A DNA stretch of 44,521 bases from positions 1 through 44,521 of the forward strand of contig JAUIAP010000049.1 of assembly GCA_030425205.1 (NCBI GenBank), read 5' to 3'. Both the position numbers and the translations under genes were made by a program. Positions 15,932 to 24,721 of this stretch are shown here, piece by piece (positions within the stretch are counted from its first letter, which is position 1; each line of letters opens with the position of its first letter). Source of the DNA: Anaerolineae bacterium. GTDB taxonomy: Bacteria; Chloroflexota; Anaerolineae; Promineifilales; Promineifilaceae. Below the pieces are notes generated by a model, which saw only the letters and a list, made by a program, of their open reading frames with translations, did no database searches and was not told the origin of the DNA.

Positions 15932-17665
15932 ATGAACTACAATATCTGGCGCGGCGTGCGCGAGTTGTGCATCGGTTATTTGTGGGAAACGGATATGGGA
16001 ACAGGTCAATCTGTGCCAGAGATCACGACCTCACTGGCAGAGGTATTGAACGACGATTATACGCAGTTCCGCATTACGCTGCGCGATGATCTGCTTTGGA
16101 GTGACGGGCAGCCATTTTCGGCCGATGATGTTATCTACACACTCGACACCTACTTCGCTGAAAAAGAAAAGCTGACCTACTGGGGTGTCAACACCATCAC
16201 TAATTATGTCGCTGACTATGCGAAAACTGACGACTGCACCATCGAAATCGAAACGATTAACCCTGCATACGACTTCCATACCGTTCTCGGTGTACAGACG
16301 TGGGGGTCTGGCTTCAACATTGTTCCCAAACACATCTATGAGCAACAGGAGGACATCAGCCAATTCCGCAACACCTACCCCGTCTGTCTGGGCCCCTACA
16401 CGCTCTCTGAGTTTGATCCCAATGGCTTCTGGGCATTATGGGAGTTGCGCGAAGATTACGCCAATTCTGCCTGGGGTTGGCAAGGTGAGCCAAAGGCTAA
16501 ATACGTTCTCTACAAAGATTTCGGCACTGAAGAAAAGCGCGTCCTCGCCTTCACCCAAAACCTCTACGATGTGGACACCTTCATGAGTCCCGACAGCATC
16601 AAGGCGGCGCAAGATTTCAGCGAACACATCGAGACGTGGAACCCACAAGTGCCATACCATAACATGGATGACGCTTGCCAATACGGTATCCTGATCAACA
16701 ACATCAAGGCGCCCTATGACATCAAGGAAGTTCGTTGGGCGTTGGCTCTTGCGCTTGACATGAAGAGCGTCGGTATCAATGCGCTCGATGACGTGACTTT
16801 GCACTTGGAGAGTGACGAACCGGTCATCATCAGCTTGGTCGGTGAGTCGGGCAGCGGCAAGACGACGCTGGCAAAGGTATTGTTGCGGTTGGTCGAACCC
16901 GATTCGGGCAACGCCTCAATCTACGAGCGCGTCGTGGCGGGAGAAGCTGTGCCAAAGGACAAGACATCGTTTTTACGCGGCGTGCAGCCGATCTTCCAAA
17001 ATCCGTTTGAGGCGTTTAGCAGCTATCGCACCGTTGATGCCTATTTGCAGACAACGGCCGAACGGGTCGGGCAGCTTTCACGCAGCGAGACGTTGGAGGT
17101 GATGACTGACGCGCTCAACGCTGTCGGCCTCAAATACGCCGATGTGAAGGGTAAATACCCCAATCAGTTCTCTGGGGGTGAGTTACAGCGCGTCTCGGTG
17201 GCGCGGGCATTGATTCCGCGCCCCAAGATGATCATCGCCGATGAGCCAGTCAGCATGATCGATGCGTCGATGCGGATGAACGTCGTCAACCTCTTTCTCA
17301 AGATCAAGGATACGTATAAGTCGAGCTTCTTGTACATCACGCACGACTTGGCGACAGCATATTACATCAGCGACTACGTGGCGGTGATGTATCGCGGCTG
17401 CATCGTCGAATTTGGGGCAGCGGTCGATGTGCTGACCAGCCCCGCCCACCCTTACACACAACTGCTACTCGACTCGATTGCCTCGCTCACGAAAAAGTGG
17501 GACGGGGGCGGTTTTAAGGTGTCGGAGATGGAGTCAAAAGAGTTTCAATTTAAGGGGTGCAAGTTTTACAATCGCTGCCCCATTGCGGAAGAAAAGTGTA
17601 TTCACGAGCGTCCCGCTGCCAAGATTACACAGGATGGGCGGGAGGTTTATTGCCATTTTGCGTAG
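15932..17665 (+). CDS. Fusion remnant: ABC solute-binding protein (family 5) joined to OppF/DppF-type ATPase
   Basis: This 577-aa open frame joins two proteins that are normally separate. Residues 1-280 are the N-terminal lobe of an extracellular solute-binding protein (RDDLLWSDGQPFSADDV, FNIVPKHIYE, LGPYTLSEF). From about 281 the sequence is an oligopeptide-type ABC ATPase: Walker A GESGSGKTT, signature FSGGELQRV, Walker B MIIADEP, and the Cys-containing C-terminal zinc-like tail (CKFYNRCPIAEEKC). The permeases, the OppD-like ATPase and half of each partner are missing. SBP-like coding sequence continues in frame upstream of the ATG for 20 codons to a TGA at 15869-15871, so the signal peptide is lost too. 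It probably arose by deletion and is unlikely to transport anything. Confidence 0.75.
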   Translation: MNYNIWRGVRELCIGYLWETDMGTGQSVPEITTSLAEVLNDDYTQFRITLRDDLLWSDGQPFSADDVIYTLDTYFAEKEKLTYWGVNTITNYVADYAKTDDCTIEIETINPAYDFHTVLGVQTWGSGFNIVPKHIYEQQEDISQFRNTYPVCLGPYTLSEFDPNGFWALWELREDYANSAWGWQGEPKAKYVLYKDFGTEEKRVLAFTQNLYDVDTFMSPDSIKAAQDFSEHIETWNPQVPYHNMDDACQYGILINNIKAPYDIKEVRWALALALDMKSVGINALDDVTLHLESDEPVIISLVGESGSGKTTLAKVLLRLVEPDSGNASIYERVVAGEAVPKDKTSFLRGVQPIFQNPFEAFSSYRTVDAYLQTTAERVGQLSRSETLEVMTDALNAVGLKYADVKGKYPNQFSGGELQRVSVARALIPRPKMIIADEPVSMIDASMRMNVVNLFLKIKDTYKSSFLYITHDLATAYYISDYVAVMYRGCIVEFGAAVDVLTSPAHPYTQLLLDSIASLTKKWDGGGFKVSEMESKEFQFKGCKFYNRCPIAEEKCIHERPAAKITQDGREVYCHFA

Positions 17666-17731
17666 CGTCAGGCGGTGTTCAGTGACTTTCACTGATAACC
17701 CGCATTTGAAAGATTATTCACAGAAAACAGA

Positions 17732-17805
17732 TGTCATTGCGAGGGTAACGAGGAATTTTGTTGGTCGAGCAGCAATATTCTTCGCTTCGCTCAGAATAAC
17801 AGACA
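17732..17805 (+). repeat. Degenerate MITE/REP-like palindromic repeat
   Basis: The segment begins TGTCATTGCGAGGG and ends CTTCGCTCAGAATAACAGACA, so its ends are imperfect inverted copies. The sequence resembles the dispersed intergenic repeats with TGTCATTCTGAGCGAAGCG ends seen in many environmental genomes. It lies in the 235-base gap between the ABC fusion and the DUF5060 gene, next to two deletion scars. Confidence 0.5.
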
Positions 17806-17900
17806 CAACTTAGGAAGCGTCGTTCAACAAAATTTGCCTGTGCGCCTTCCCATGCGCAACGAGCGATTCAAAGGTTGAACATCATCTTTAAGGACATTTA

Positions 17901-19037
17901 ATGACAAACGAATTAAACAACATCGAACGCTGGGATATTTTTGAGCTTGCGCTGACAGGCCCCAGCGATGGCAACCCATTTCTCGACGTGAAGTTGAGCG
18001 CACAGTTCAGCTATCAAAATCGCGTCATCGAACCCGATGGCTTTTACGACGGCGACGGTGTCTATCGCGTGCGCTTTATGCCCGACACGCTCGGCGAGTG
18101 GCACTATGTCACCAACAGCAACGTGGCGGAATTGGATGGGCAGACGGGGGCGTTTACGTGTGTGGCGCCATCGGCCGAAAATCACGGCCCCGTGCGCGTC
18201 AAAGATACCTTCCACTTCGCCTATGCGGACGGCACACCCTACTACCCATTCGGCACAACCTGTTACGCATGGGCACATCAGGGCGACGCACTGGAGGAAC
18301 AGACGTTACAGACATTGCAGACCGCGCCATTTAACAAGCTGCGGATGTGCGTCTTCCCCAAAGATTACATCTACAACCTCAACGAACCCGTTCACTACCC
18401 GTTTGAGCGCGACGAAGATGGTGTGAGCGACTTCACACGCTTCAACCCTACCTTCTTCCAACATTTTGAACAGCCGGTTGGGCAACTGCGCGACATGGGA
18501 ATCGAGGCGGACATCATCATTTTTCACCCCTACGACCGCTGGGGCTATTGTGACATGGATGCAGAGGGCGACTATCGCTATCTGCGCTATCTCGCGGCGC
18601 GGCTATCGGCCTATCGCAACATCTGGTGGTCGAAGGGGGGCGTGCTGCACGGCGAAAGCTGGCGCCGCATCGCCTTTATGCGTGAGATCATCGAGGACAT
18701 GCCTGCTGGCGGATTGACCCCGATGGAGGGAAGCTGGATGTGGACGCGCGTTTCGGGCGGCATCAATGGCGACTATCGGCTGATCTACTTCGGCGAACAC
18801 CAGCCCGTCGAGTGGGCGGTCGGGTTACCGATGGAGGATGGCGAGTATGAGATCGACGTGATCGACGTATGGAACATGACGATCACGCCAATCGAGAAGG
18901 CGGCGTTGCCTATGACCCATGTTGCTCGCAAGAAAAAGTCGGATGTGATAGTGCCGAAGCCCAAACCGCAGGCGGCATTTGGCGTAAAACTGCCGGGCAA
19001 ACCGTATTTGGCGTTACGTGTGCGTCCGAAAAAATGA
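17901..19037 (+). CDS. DUF5060/DUF4038 glycoside hydrolase (apiosidase-like), internally deleted
   Basis: A 378-aa protein. The N-terminal DUF5060 domain (about 5-90: IERWDIFELALTGPSDGNPF) and the first part of the DUF4038 TIM barrel (YPFGTTCYAWAH, RMCVFPKDY, FHPYDRWGY, YRNIWWS) are followed at residue 248 directly by WWSKGGVLHGES. In intact relatives of about 500 aa, the first WWS is followed by LANEYD and roughly 120 further residues before the second WWSKGG. Here the two copies have been joined and the catalytic core, including the acid/base Glu of the NEYD motif, is gone. A C-terminal DUF5605-like part remains. The frame is open, but enzyme activity is doubtful. A ribosome-site-like AAGGA precedes ATG 17901. 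Confidence 0.8.
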   Translation: MTNELNNIERWDIFELALTGPSDGNPFLDVKLSAQFSYQNRVIEPDGFYDGDGVYRVRFMPDTLGEWHYVTNSNVAELDGQTGAFTCVAPSAENHGPVRVKDTFHFAYADGTPYYPFGTTCYAWAHQGDALEEQTLQTLQTAPFNKLRMCVFPKDYIYNLNEPVHYPFERDEDGVSDFTRFNPTFFQHFEQPVGQLRDMGIEADIIIFHPYDRWGYCDMDAEGDYRYLRYLAARLSAYRNIWWSKGGVLHGESWRRIAFMREIIEDMPAGGLTPMEGSWMWTRVSGGINGDYRLIYFGEHQPVEWAVGLPMEDGEYEIDVIDVWNMTITPIEKAALPMTHVARKKKSDVIVPKPKPQAAFGVKLPGKPYLALRVRPKK

Positions 19038-19260
19038 ATCCAACCCCGCCCTCTCCCGCTTGGGATTTAACAAAATCGTTGGGCAGCATAACCCCAAGCG
19101 CATAGGGGAAGTTTCGGCCGATCTGAAGCCTAACATCGTTGCCGCAGCAAATGGACTGCGAATTTTGAGCTTTCAGCAGATTGGCGAGACGTATTGCGTA
19201 ATAGGTTCTTTACACAATACAACCAGCGAGTTAAGAACCATTACAAGCTAGGACAAGACA

Positions 19261-20172
19261 ATGAGCGACTTTACAATTTTCGACGTGCATTATCCGCCAG
19301 AGGCGAAGCAGCGCGTCATCGTTAATACCGACGCGAAGAACGAGGCGGACGACCAATATGCCATTGTGCAAGCGATTTTGACCCCGTCATTTGACCTGCA
19401 CGGCATTATTCCCGCCCATTTTGGCACGCGCAAATCGGCCACCAGCATGCAGGACAGCCATGACGAGACGATGCTGTTGTTGCGCTTGATGGGGCTAGAA
19501 GACGACATTCGCGTTGAGGCGGGGGCGACCCACGCGATGCCGGATGAACAAACGCCGGTTGATTCGCCGGGCGCACGCCTGATTATCGAAGAGGCGATGA
19601 AGGATGATGATCGGCCGCTGCACATCGCCTTCTATGGCCCCGTCACCGATATTTCGTCTGCGCTGCTGCTCGAACCAGCCATTGAAGATCGCAATATTCG
19701 GGTCGTGTGGATTGGCGGTGGACATTGGCCAAACGGCGGGCGCGAATTTAACCTCTCAAACGACATTCACGCCGCCAATGTGCTGATGAAGTCAAACCTT
19801 GAGGTGTGGCAAGTGCCGCGCACGGCATATCGCACGATGGGCGTGACCTATGCTGAGTTGATCGAGAAGGTTTATACGCAAGGGGAGATCGGCAAGTATT
19901 TGGTCGAGCAGTTGCTGGCGTTTAACGGGCGCACCAACCCTAGCATGGAGTACCGGTCGCTCGGTGACTCGCCGTGTATCGGCATCATCATCGACCCCGA
20001 ATGTGGTCGCTGGTCGTGGAAGCCTGCGCCAACATTTGATATGCAGATGCATTATCTGCATACGGGACAATATCGGCCGATTCGCGTCTATGATAGCGTC
20101 AACACCCGCTTTATCCACGAAGATTTCTTTGCCAAGTTGGCACAATTTATCCGTCGTGGCTCGAAGCTCTAA
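19261..20172 (+). CDS. Nucleoside hydrolase-like protein (copy 1)
   Basis: A 303-aa protein of the inosine-uridine nucleoside hydrolase fold. The metal-binding N-terminal loop reads NTDAKNEADDQYAI, an expanded version of the canonical DTDPGxDD, with both aspartate positions kept. Other family features are GPVTDISSAL (substrate loop), the WIGGG strand and the SNDIHAANV segment. Because the loop differs from purine/pyrimidine hydrolases, the true substrate may be another N- or O-glycoside. It heads a run of co-directional genes; the VOC gene follows after 14 bases with its own GGAG. A close paralogue of the same length lies at 21900-22805. Confidence 0.8.
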   Translation: MSDFTIFDVHYPPEAKQRVIVNTDAKNEADDQYAIVQAILTPSFDLHGIIPAHFGTRKSATSMQDSHDETMLLLRLMGLEDDIRVEAGATHAMPDEQTPVDSPGARLIIEEAMKDDDRPLHIAFYGPVTDISSALLLEPAIEDRNIRVVWIGGGHWPNGGREFNLSNDIHAANVLMKSNLEVWQVPRTAYRTMGVTYAELIEKVYTQGEIGKYLVEQLLAFNGRTNPSMEYRSLGDSPCIGIIIDPECGRWSWKPAPTFDMQMHYLHTGQYRPIRVYDSVNTRFIHEDFFAKLAQFIRRGSKL

Positions 20173-20186
20173 TAGGAGTATGACAT

Positions 20187-20597
20187 ATGTCAAATAGTGT
20201 AATCAAAGGATGTGGCACGCATCACATCGCCGTGCAGACTCGTGACTGGGACGCATCACTCAAACTCTATCGGGATGTGATGGGGATGCAGGTAGTCGCC
20301 AAATTTGGATCGGCCGAACGCAAAATTGTGCTGCTCGACACGGGCGATGGCAGCCACATCGAGCTGTTTGAGCCACAAAGCCATACCCCCGCCCCCGGCG
20401 ATCCTGCTGGCAATGACCCAATCACCCACTTTGCCCTGACGGTTGACGACACGCATGCGGCAATTGAGCACGTGCGTCAAGCAGGTTACGAAATCACGAT
20501 GGAACCGAAATCGCTCACGCTCGACGGGATGGATGTAACCATTGCATTCTTTAACGGCCCCAACGGTGAGAGTATTGAGTTCTTTCAGACCCATTGA
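20187..20597 (+). CDS. VOC-family (glyoxalase/dioxygenase fold) protein
   Basis: A 136-aa full-length single-domain protein with two beta-alpha-beta-beta-beta modules. HHIAVQTRDWDASLKLYRDVMGM opens module 1 and ITHFALTVDD module 2; IELFEP and IEFFQ give the metal-ligand glutamates at the module ends. His in module 1 and 2 plus these Glu residues can form the metal site. The reaction (isomerisation, epimerisation or ring opening) cannot be told from sequence. GGAG stands nine bases before ATG 20187. It is cotranscribed with the nucleoside hydrolase-like gene. Confidence 0.85.
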   Translation: MSNSVIKGCGTHHIAVQTRDWDASLKLYRDVMGMQVVAKFGSAERKIVLLDTGDGSHIELFEPQSHTPAPGDPAGNDPITHFALTVDDTHAAIEHVRQAGYEITMEPKSLTLDGMDVTIAFFNGPNGESIEFFQTH

Positions 20598-20702
20598 GAT
20601 GCTCCGTCCATCACAAAAAGAGTTCACAAGAGCCTAGCAGCTTACGAGCGTCAGCATTTCAAAAGCTGACAGGCTGACTAGCCTTTTTCAGAGGAGATCA
20701 AC

Positions 20703-21671
20703 TTGAAATACAAACTACTCGGCAACACAGGCGTGAAGGTTTCGCAGCTTTGTTTTGGCACGATGTCGTTTGGGGATTCGGCCGATGTTGCCACCTCAAC
20801 CGCCATGTTCAACCGCTGCCGCGAAGTTGGCATCAACTTTTTTGATTGCGCCAACGTCTACGCGGGTGGCCGCTCCGAAGAGATTTTAGGCGACCTGATC
20901 GCCGACTGCCGCGATGAAGTTGTCATCACCAGCAAGGTATTTTTTCGGACAGGCGATGACATCAACGCAGGAGGCGGATCACGCCGCCATATCCAACGCG
21001 CCGTCGAAGACAGCTTGCGCCGTCTCAAAACAGACTACATAGATATCTATTTTCTGCACAGCTTTGATGTCAACACGCCAATTATCGAGACATTGCGCGT
21101 GCTGGATGATCTGGTTAAAGCGGGCAAGATCCTCTACCCAGCCGCCAGCAACTATGCGGCGTGGCAGGTCGCCAAGGCGTTGGGTATCTCGGCCAAAGAG
21201 GGGCTGGCGCGATTTGCGTGCATCCAGCCGATGTACAACTTGGCCAAGCGACAAGCCGAAGTGGAAATTCTGCCGATGGCGCAGTCGGAAAACATCGGCG
21301 TGATTCCGTATAGCCCGCTCGGTGGTGGCTTGTTGACGGGCAAATACGGCACGCAGCGGCGACCCGATGCAGGGCGGTTGATGGAAAACAGTATGTATCA
21401 GACCCGCTATGGCCCTGCCATCTACTATGAAGTTGCGGAACGCTTTACCAACTTTGCCCGTGAGCGCGATCTGAATCCCGTTAGCCTCGCTGTCGCGTGG
21501 GCCGGCACGCATCCCGCCGTCACCGCACCGATCATCGGCGCACGCAATCTCGATCAGTTGGCAGGCTCCCTCCAAGCCATCGACATCGACATGACCCCTG
21601 AGCTACGTGCTGAGATTTCCGCGCTTTCGCCTGAGCCACCACCAGCGACGGATCGACTTGAGGAAAAGTAG
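20703..21671 (+). CDS. Aldo/keto reductase
   Basis: A 322-aa NADPH-dependent oxidoreductase of the aldo/keto reductase (AKR) superfamily, close to the YajO/Gfo-type general stress and sugar reductases. The catalytic tetrad is visible as D48, Y53 (DCANVYAGG), K78 (TSKVFF) and H119 (LHSFD). NADP-binding is indicated by PYSPLGGGLLTGKY and the C-terminal IIGARNLDQL. The start is TTG 20703 with a strong GAGGAG six bases before it; no ATG fits better. The likely substrate is an aldose or a keto-sugar, given the neighbouring sugar dehydrogenases and dehydratase. Confidence 0.9.
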   Translation: MKYKLLGNTGVKVSQLCFGTMSFGDSADVATSTAMFNRCREVGINFFDCANVYAGGRSEEILGDLIADCRDEVVITSKVFFRTGDDINAGGGSRRHIQRAVEDSLRRLKTDYIDIYFLHSFDVNTPIIETLRVLDDLVKAGKILYPAASNYAAWQVAKALGISAKEGLARFACIQPMYNLAKRQAEVEILPMAQSENIGVIPYSPLGGGLLTGKYGTQRRPDAGRLMENSMYQTRYGPAIYYEVAERFTNFARERDLNPVSLAVAWAGTHPAVTAPIIGARNLDQLAGSLQAIDIDMTPELRAEISALSPEPPPATDRLEEK

Positions 21672-21706
21672 GGCGTGGTAATCGCATTGCGGATCAGGAA
21701 GACAAC

Positions 21707-21979
21707 ATGAACCTAACCAGACATCCCCAAAACGTCCCTCACTATGGCGTCTTTGAGTTTGCGCTCAAGGCGGCTGTCGGTGAGTTGCACCCAATTTTTG
21801 GGGTGGCGCAAACTACCTCCTCATCACGCGATACAGGGCGGATAAAGATACCGAAACATCACATAACCTGTGTTTGCAAATACAGGCATAAGAATCAAAA
21901 TGCAATCATCAAAATACAACTACACAGTTCCACAACCAAAAACCGTGCGCGTCATCATCAACACCGACGCGAAATGTGA
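21707..21979 (+). pseudogene. Short fragment resembling a DUF5060 N-terminus
   Basis: ATG 21707, preceded by GGAAGAC, opens a frame whose first two dozen residues (NVPHYGVFEFALKA) resemble the DUF5060 start seen at 17901 (NIERWDIFELALTG). After GELHPIFG the similarity ends and the sequence becomes Lys/Thr-rich with no domain character. The frame then overlaps the true start of the next gene. I read it as the stump of a second glycosidase gene removed by deletion. Similarity is short, so confidence is low. Confidence 0.35.
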
Positions 21980-22805
21980 AGCAGACGACCAATATGCCAT
22001 CGTCCACGCGCTGCTGACCCCCAAGTTCGACATCAAGGGGATTATCGGAGCACATTTTGGCACCCATCGCAACGACCATTCGATGCAAGAGAGCTACGAC
22101 GAGGTGGTCAAAGTGCTGGAGCTAATGGATTTGCAAGATGAAGTGGAGGTCTATAAAGGGGCGACGAAGGCGTTTGCCAGCGAGACTGAACCAGAGATGT
22201 CGGAGGGGGCGGAGCTAATCGTGCGTGAGGCGATGAAGGATGACCCGCGCCCGCTCTACGTCACCTTTCAGGGGCCGATCACAGATATGGCAGCGGCGTA
22301 CATGGCGAACCCAGAGATCGTGGGTCGCTGTACGGCCATCTGGATCGGGGGTGGTTCGTGGCCGGAAGGGGGCTGGGAATTCAACATGAGCAATGATGTC
22401 CACGCCGCCAATGTCATCTTCAAGTCCGGTCTCGACCTGTGGCTGGTGCCGCGCAACACCTATTCGACAATGCGGGTTGGACTGGCTGAGCTACAGGCAA
22501 AGGTGGAACCGTATGGCGAAATTGGCGCGTATCTATTCCGCCAGTTGGTCGAGTTCAACGAGCACATGGGCGAAAATTTGCGCTGGCCGCTTGGCGAAAG
22601 CTGGTGCTTGGGTGACTCGCCGACGGTTGGACTGATGATGGATTCGGAGGAGTTTAGCTACGATCAGGTTCCCGCGCCGCTGGTGGGGCAGGATTTGCGC
22701 TTTACGCATCGGCAGCCAAATCGGCCGATTCGCGTCTACCATCGCGTCGATGTACGCTTCATCCTTGAAGATTTCTTTTGCAAAATGCAGCTGAACTATT
22801 CGTAG
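21900..22805 (+). CDS. Nucleoside hydrolase-like protein (copy 2)
   Basis: A 301-aa paralogue of the protein at 19261-20172. It shares the metal loop (NTDAKCEADDQYAI), IGAHFGT, the GPITDMAAA loop, WIGGG, the SNDVHAANV segment and the C-terminal RPIRVY...DVRFI(L/H)EDFF block. The two clearly descend from one gene, but have diverged in the central part and at the substrate loop, so they probably act on different substrates. ATG 21900 is preferred; the open frame back to GTG 21870 adds residues absent from copy 1. The ribosome site is weak. An SDR gene follows 72 bases later. Confidence 0.8.
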   Translation: MQSSKYNYTVPQPKTVRVIINTDAKCEADDQYAIVHALLTPKFDIKGIIGAHFGTHRNDHSMQESYDEVVKVLELMDLQDEVEVYKGATKAFASETEPEMSEGAELIVREAMKDDPRPLYVTFQGPITDMAAAYMANPEIVGRCTAIWIGGGSWPEGGWEFNMSNDVHAANVIFKSGLDLWLVPRNTYSTMRVGLAELQAKVEPYGEIGAYLFRQLVEFNEHMGENLRWPLGESWCLGDSPTVGLMMDSEEFSYDQVPAPLVGQDLRFTHRQPNRPIRVYHRVDVRFILEDFFCKMQLNYS

Positions 22806-22877
22806 ATAGTCGAGCATGCAACCGCGCGTATGGGAGACAAATTCTTGCTCCCCATCTGCACTCGGAAAATGTGAACA

Positions 22878-23735
22878 ATGAACAAACGTAAAATTCTTTT
22901 GACAGGTGCATCGGGCAAAATTGCGGGGCAACTCTTACCCGTCTTTCGGGAACGCTACGACCTCGTTCTGCTCGATGTGAAAACAACCAACCGCGACGGC
23001 GAAGAAGTGGCGGGGATCGAGATCGTCGATCTGACCAATAAAGACCGCGATGCGTATCGCCATTACTTTCAGGGAGTTGATGTGGTCGTCCACTGTGGAT
23101 TTGTGCGCGGCTACAATCCCACCAACAGTAATTTAGACAACGACATGCACTTTTGGAGCGAGATGCAGAACGTCGAAATGGCGTACAACATCTACCAAAC
23201 TGCGTTGGAAGAAGGGGTACGGCGCGTCGTGACGGCTAGCTCCAACCATGCGGCCGACTATTTCGAGCCGCTCATTCTCGATGGCGAATGGGATTTTATC
23301 AACCCCGACGACCGCGCCTTGTCCGATAACTACTACGGCTGGGCGAAAGAGGTGTATGAACATCTCGGTTTTGTCTTTGCAGTGGGCAAACAAACAAAAC
23401 AGCCGCTCGAAAATGTGCATCTCCGCATCGGGGGGCCGCGTGAAACGGACATCGACCACGTCAAGCTCGGCGATTTGCGCTGGATGCGCCGTGCGCTAGC
23501 CGTCTACCTCAGCGAGCGCGATATGCAGCAGCTCTTTATCAAGAGCATCGAGACGGAAAACATTCTCAACGAGCAAGGCATTCCATTCCAGATTTTCTAC
23601 GGCATCAGCGATAATCCTCATGCGTTTTGGAGCATCGTCAACGCACGCAAGGTGATTGGCTATGCGCCAGAAGATAACAGCGAACGGCGATTTGCGGCGC
23701 AGATCGCCCGGCATTTGGAAGCGGCGGCGACGTAA
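22878..23735 (+). CDS. NAD-dependent SDR dehydrogenase/epimerase (uronate dehydrogenase-like)
   Basis: A 285-aa extended short-chain dehydrogenase. The Rossmann nucleotide motif is TGASGKIAG near the N-terminus, the acidic LLDV end of strand 2 selects NAD, and the catalytic motif is YYGWAKE (YxxxK) with the preceding TASSNHAADY serine region. Length and layout are closest to uronate dehydrogenases and related sugar dehydrogenases, which oxidise hexuronates to lactones. The pectin-like context is consistent with that, but substrate assignment is inference. It is followed by a second SDR in the same direction. Confidence 0.82.
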   Translation: MNKRKILLTGASGKIAGQLLPVFRERYDLVLLDVKTTNRDGEEVAGIEIVDLTNKDRDAYRHYFQGVDVVVHCGFVRGYNPTNSNLDNDMHFWSEMQNVEMAYNIYQTALEEGVRRVVTASSNHAADYFEPLILDGEWDFINPDDRALSDNYYGWAKEVYEHLGFVFAVGKQTKQPLENVHLRIGGPRETDIDHVKLGDLRWMRRALAVYLSERDMQQLFIKSIETENILNEQGIPFQIFYGISDNPHAFWSIVNARKVIGYAPEDNSERRFAAQIARHLEAAAT

Positions 23736-23795
23736 ACTTTAGCTACAACAATTGGAGCGCGACTATCTTGGTCGCAGGTTAATTGGGAGAACTTT

Positions 23796-24695
23796 ATGAC
23801 TGGAAAACGCATCTTATTTACTGGCGGCTCGGGCAAGGCAGGCCGCTACGTCATCCCTTATCTGCTCGACCAGGGGCATCGTGTCCTGAATGTCGATCTC
23901 GTGCCGTTGGATCACCCCAGGGTGCGAAATTTAACGGCCGATATTACTGACTCTGGGCAGATGTTTAACGCGCTGACCGCCTATACAGGGATGGACGAAA
24001 TTGAGGCGGACGCGGGTGTACCAAAGTTTGATGCGGTCGTCCATTTTGCGGCCGTGCCGCGTATTCTGCTGCAACCCGACAATGAGACGTTTCGCATCAA
24101 CACGATGGGCACATATAACGTCATCGAAGCGGCGGTCAAGCTGGGCATCAGAAAGATCATCATCGCCTCGTCTGAAACGACCTACGGCATCTGTTTTTCA
24201 TCGGGGCAAACCAATCCCCATTCGTTGCCGCTTGAAGAGGATTACGATGTCGACCCGATGGACAGCTACGGCTTGTCAAAGGTGGTCAACGAGAAGACGG
24301 CGCGAGCGTTCCAACGGCGATCGGGGTTCGACATCTACGCGCTGCGAATCGGCAACGTCATCGAGCCGCACGAGTACGCCGAACGCTTCCCCTACTACTT
24401 TGCGCACCCCGAAGTGCGGCGGCGCAATGCATTTTGCTACATTGATGCACGCGATTTGGGGCAGATCGTCGATCTCTGTTTGCAGAAGGACGGGTTAGGC
24501 TTTGAGGTGTTCAACGCGGGCAACGACAATAACAGCGTGACCGTGCCGAGCAAAGAGCTGGCCGAACGCTTCTTCCCCAATGTGCCATTCACCCGCGAAG
24601 TGGGCGAACATGAGGCGCTCTTTTCTAACCGCAAAATCCGCGAGGTGTTGGGTTTCAAAGAACAACACAACTGGCAAAATTACGTGCAACCATGA
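23796..24695 (+). CDS. NAD(P)-dependent sugar epimerase/dehydrogenase (extended SDR)
   Basis: A 299-aa extended SDR. TGGSGKAGRYV is the nucleotide loop, DLVPLDH the strand-2 end, HFAAVPRI the conserved mid-domain motif, SSETTYG the catalytic Ser/Thr region, and SYGLSK the YxxxK motif. It is close to NAD-dependent epimerase/dehydratase proteins acting on free sugars or sugar acids. The ATG has GGGAG a few bases upstream. Its stop overlaps a possible ATG of the next gene, so this and the cyclase gene are one transcript. It probably performs another oxidation or epimerisation step in the same pathway as the gene upstream. Confidence 0.82.
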   Translation: MTGKRILFTGGSGKAGRYVIPYLLDQGHRVLNVDLVPLDHPRVRNLTADITDSGQMFNALTAYTGMDEIEADAGVPKFDAVVHFAAVPRILLQPDNETFRINTMGTYNVIEAAVKLGIRKIIIASSETTYGICFSSGQTNPHSLPLEEDYDVDPMDSYGLSKVVNEKTARAFQRRSGFDIYALRIGNVIEPHEYAERFPYYFAHPEVRRRNAFCYIDARDLGQIVDLCLQKDGLGFEVFNAGNDNNSVTVPSKELAERFFPNVPFTREVGEHEALFSNRKIREVLGFKEQHNWQNYVQP

Positions 24696-24721
24696 CACAA
24701 CAAACGACGGGAGTAAAGACC

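Noticed and set aside
17901..19037. Intact, active apiosidase
   Set aside because: The NEYD-containing part of the catalytic barrel is absent between the two WWS positions, so activity cannot be claimed from the open frame alone.
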